Shown in pieces: positions 62,053 through 64,000 of a DNA stretch of 64,000 nucleotides. The translations under genes were made by a program, and so were the position numbers. The notes under the pieces are model-generated. The model saw only the letters and a program-made list of their open reading frames with translations. It was not told where the DNA came from and did not search any database. The DNA is from an uncultured bacterium (lineage in GTDB: Bacteria; Bacillota; Clostridia; Lachnospirales; Lachnospiraceae): assembly GCA_947243845.1 (NCBI GenBank), contig CAMXIF010000009.1:1-64000 (forward strand), in the 5' to 3' direction. Position 1 is the first letter of the stretch, and each line of letters begins with the position of its first letter.

Positions 62053-63525
62053 CTAAATCATTGTAAACAATTCTTTACAGGTCGGATAAATCTTCTTAAA
62101 TTTCTGATAACGCGCCTCGTACTTCGCCACCAGATCTGCCTCCGGCTCCACGGTATCCACGACCTTCACGATTTTCGCAGCCGCTTCCTCCACATCCTTA
62201 TACTCACCGCAGGCTACTGCCGCCAGCATTGCGCCGCCCATAGCAGGTCCTTCCTCGCTCTCGATCACATCCACTTTCAGATTCATGATATTGGCAATCA
62301 TCCGCTTCCACAAAGGACTCTTGGCACCGCCGCCGCAGATCTTGGTTCTCTCAATATGTATTCCCAAAGACCTGGCTACTTCCAGGGAATCTCTGAGTGC
62401 AAAAGCCACGCCCTCCAATACCGCCTGCGTCATATCTGTCCTGGTGGTATCCATGGTCATGCCGATAAAGGTTCCTCTGGCATTAGGATCATTGTGCGGG
62501 GAACGCTCGCCCATCAGATAGGGCAGGAAATACACGTGATTCTCGCCCAGCTTCTCATCGGTGATCGCCTTCTGCTCCTCCGCATAGGCCTCAGTGCCGA
62601 TGATATCATCCATCCACCATTTATTGCAGGATGCCGCGCTGAGCATACATCCCATCAGATGGTAATGTCCATCCGCATGTGCAAACGCGTGCAGGGCATT
62701 GAATTTATCCACGCCAAATTTATTGGAGGAGATAAAGATCGTGCCGCTTGTTCCTAAGGAGATATTACACATACCGTCTCCCACCGTGCCGGTACCCACA
62801 GCTGCCGCCGCATTGTCGCCGCCGCCTGCAGCCACCTTAACGTTCTCAGGAATACCCAGTTCCCTTGCAAGCTCCGGCAATACGGTGCCCACTGTCTCAT
62901 AACTCTCAAAAATCTTTGCGAGCTGTTCTTCTTTAACGCCGCAGATCTCACACATTTCCTTAGACCAGCAGCGGTTCTTAACATCAAACAAAAGCATGCC
63001 GGAAGCATCAGACACATCCGTACAGTGTACACCGGTCAGCTTATAAGCGATATAGTCTTTCGGCAGCATAATCTTCTGAATTCTGGCAAAGTTCTCCGGC
63101 TCCTTGTTCTTAACCCAGAGAACCTTGGGCGCCGTAAATCCTGTAAAGGAAATATTCGCCGTATACTGGGAAAGTTTATCCTTGCCAATCACATTGTTCA
63201 GATAATCGCACTCCTCGGTGGTTCTACCATCATTCCAGAGAATTGCAGGCCGGATCACTTCATCTTTCTCATCGAGAATAACCAGTCCGTGCATCTGTCC
63301 GCCAAAACTGATGCCTGCAATCTGACTCTTATCCACGTCCGCAATCAGTTCCTTGATTCCTGCGATACTCTGCTCATACCAATCTTCCGGTTTCTGTTCT
63401 GACCAGCCCGGATGGGGGAAATACAGAGGATACTCCTTGGATACAATATTGACAATCCTGCCGTTTCCTTCCATCAAAAGAAGCTTCACGGCACTGGTTC
63501 CTAAATCTACACCTATGTACAGCAT
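62053..63525 (-). CDS. xylB: Xylulokinase
   Basis: 490 residues of the FGGY kinase family. The phosphate 1 motif VDLGTSAVKLLLME, SFGGQMHGLVILDE, the catalytic Asp region FLPYLMGERSPHNDPNARG, and GGGAKSPLWKRMIANIMN (adenosine site) are all present. It phosphorylates D-xylulose for the pentose phosphate pathway. First gene of the operon, divergent from the LacI-type regulator with a CGTGCAC palindrome between; GGAGGG precedes the ATG. Confidence 0.94.
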   Translation of the reverse strand: MLYIGVDLGTSAVKLLLMEGNGRIVNIVSKEYPLYFPHPGWSEQKPEDWYEQSIAGIKELIADVDKSQIAGISFGGQMHGLVILDEKDEVIRPAILWNDGRTTEECDYLNNVIGKDKLSQYTANISFTGFTAPKVLWVKNKEPENFARIQKIMLPKDYIAYKLTGVHCTDVSDASGMLLFDVKNRCWSKEMCEICGVKEEQLAKIFESYETVGTVLPELARELGIPENVKVAAGGGDNAAAAVGTGTVGDGMCNISLGTSGTIFISSNKFGVDKFNALHAFAHADGHYHLMGCMLSAASCNKWWMDDIIGTEAYAEEQKAITDEKLGENHVYFLPYLMGERSPHNDPNARGTFIGMTMDTTRTDMTQAVLEGVAFALRDSLEVARSLGIHIERTKICGGGAKSPLWKRMIANIMNLKVDVIESEEGPAMGGAMLAAVACGEYKDVEEAAAKIVKVVDTVEPEADLVAKYEARYQKFKKIYPTCKELFTMI

Positions 63526-63781
63526 GCTAACCCTCCCAATCTTTTTATTCTATACTACAGTTTGTTGTACGCGCCGTCCATCACCGTGCACGTGCACGTT
63601 AATTTCATGATAAGCTGTCCATATTAGAAAATCAACCCTGTAAATAATTTTCGTAACATTGAACAAAATACGAGACTTCATATTGTCTATTTCCACTTTT
63701 ACGGATTCTGCCGCCGTAATTGACTTGCGGTGCACAATATGCTAATGTGTAAGTCATACTAACTAAAGAAGGAAACCAAAC
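63526..63781. promoter_or_regulatory. Divergent xylB / lacI-type control region
   Basis: CGTGCACGTGCACG (63585-63598) is a perfect palindrome with central CG, typical of LacI-family operators. A rightward promoter TTGACT (63720-63725), 17 bp, TAATGT (63743-63748) has a GTGCAC half-site in its spacer (63730-63735). AGAAGGA (63767-63773) is the ribosome site of the regulator. The leftward -10 is TATAGAAT near 63547-63554. Confidence 0.7.
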
Positions 63782-64000
63782 ATGGCAACCATCAAAGAAA
63801 TCGCCACACTTGCAGGCGTGTCCCGGGGAACGGTAGACCGTGTCCTCAACCACCGCGGCGCTGTAAATCCCCAGACCGAAGCAAAGATCCTGGAGATTGT
63901 CCAGGCGCTCGACTACAAACCCAACAAAGCCGGTATCGTCCTGGCCGCCCAGAAGAAAAACCTCAAACTGGGCGTAGTTCTTCTTGGCATCGGCAACCCC
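63782..64000 (+). CDS. LacI-family transcriptional regulator, N-terminal part
   Basis: 73 residues before the window ends. MATIKEIATLAGVSRGTVDRVLNHRGAVNPQTEAKI is a standard LacI helix-turn-helix and the following KPNKAGIVLAAQKKNLKLGVVLLGIGNP begins the periplasmic-binding-like sugar domain. It is divergent from the kinase/isomerase operon and most likely controls it through the CGTGCACGTGCACG site. The ligand cannot be told from the part seen. Confidence 0.9.
   Translation, partial: MATIKEIATLAGVSRGTVDRVLNHRGAVNPQTEAKILEIVQALDYKPNKAGIVLAAQKKNLKLGVVLLGIGNP

Overview
The window looks like chromosome of a gut-type Lachnospiraceae (Clostridia, Firmicutes). Evidence: strong GGAGG-type ribosome binding sites, a T-box leader before aspS, the aspS-gatCAB operon, dapL-type lysine synthesis, GSI glutamine synthetase next to an ANTAR regulator, paired glgC/glgD, a MalFG-type sugar importer with no ATPase gene beside it, and many plant- and host-glycan enzymes. 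The assignment rests on gene content and my recognition of families; no database search was run.

Layout. 1-5355 is the right end of an integrated phage-like element that continues off the left edge. It has a leftward operon of small genes ending in a cut gene that resembles the N-terminus of Spo11/TopoVI-A-like Toprim proteins, a divergent XRE repressor with a cluster of operator repeats, a zinc-ribbon membrane protein, an array of GGTTAC repeats, and a tyrosine integrase followed by a strong terminator. 5517-17286 is core metabolism, mostly leftward: a membrane protein, an SDR, gatB-gatA-gatC-aspS under an Asp-type T-box, dapL-dapF, and an ANTAR regulator with glnA. 17633-20190 holds a membrane protein and an XRE / ImmA-IrrE protease / PIN cassette. 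20268-26521 is an alpha-galactoside locus: GH36, two permeases and a lipoprotein, divergent from an AraC regulator. 26556-49321 carries nadE, hslO, a methyltransferase, a GH20 hexosaminidase, hisC, a glycosyltransferase/acyltransferase group, carbonic anhydrase, CapA-like and DUF3160 proteins, glgCD, a three-gene DUF3791/DUF3990 ADP-ribosyltransferase-like cassette and a polysaccharide deacetylase. 49532-59568 has nagB, an LRR protein, a small protein with a GGADGPTSIF motif, a very large two-esterase/GH43 fusion, a PfoR/EIIC-like permease and an orphan protein with two FliD-C-like repeats. 59747-64000 is a pentose/fucose-type sugar operon (isomerase, DUF4867, xylulokinase) divergent from a LacI regulator cut by the window end.

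The strongest unexplained signals are at sequence level. The exact palindrome TGACA-N4-TGTCA occurs 13 times by my reading, always inside genes and never in the mobile element; about 0.06 copies would be expected by chance. A dispersed hairpin repeat of about 25 bp (TTGCGAG...GGACTCG) appears in intergenic DNA, in the aspS T-box leader and in frame inside the esterase/GH43 gene. The two toxin-like cassettes, the orphan FliD-like protein and the GGADGPTSIF protein are the best candidates for poorly described protein systems.
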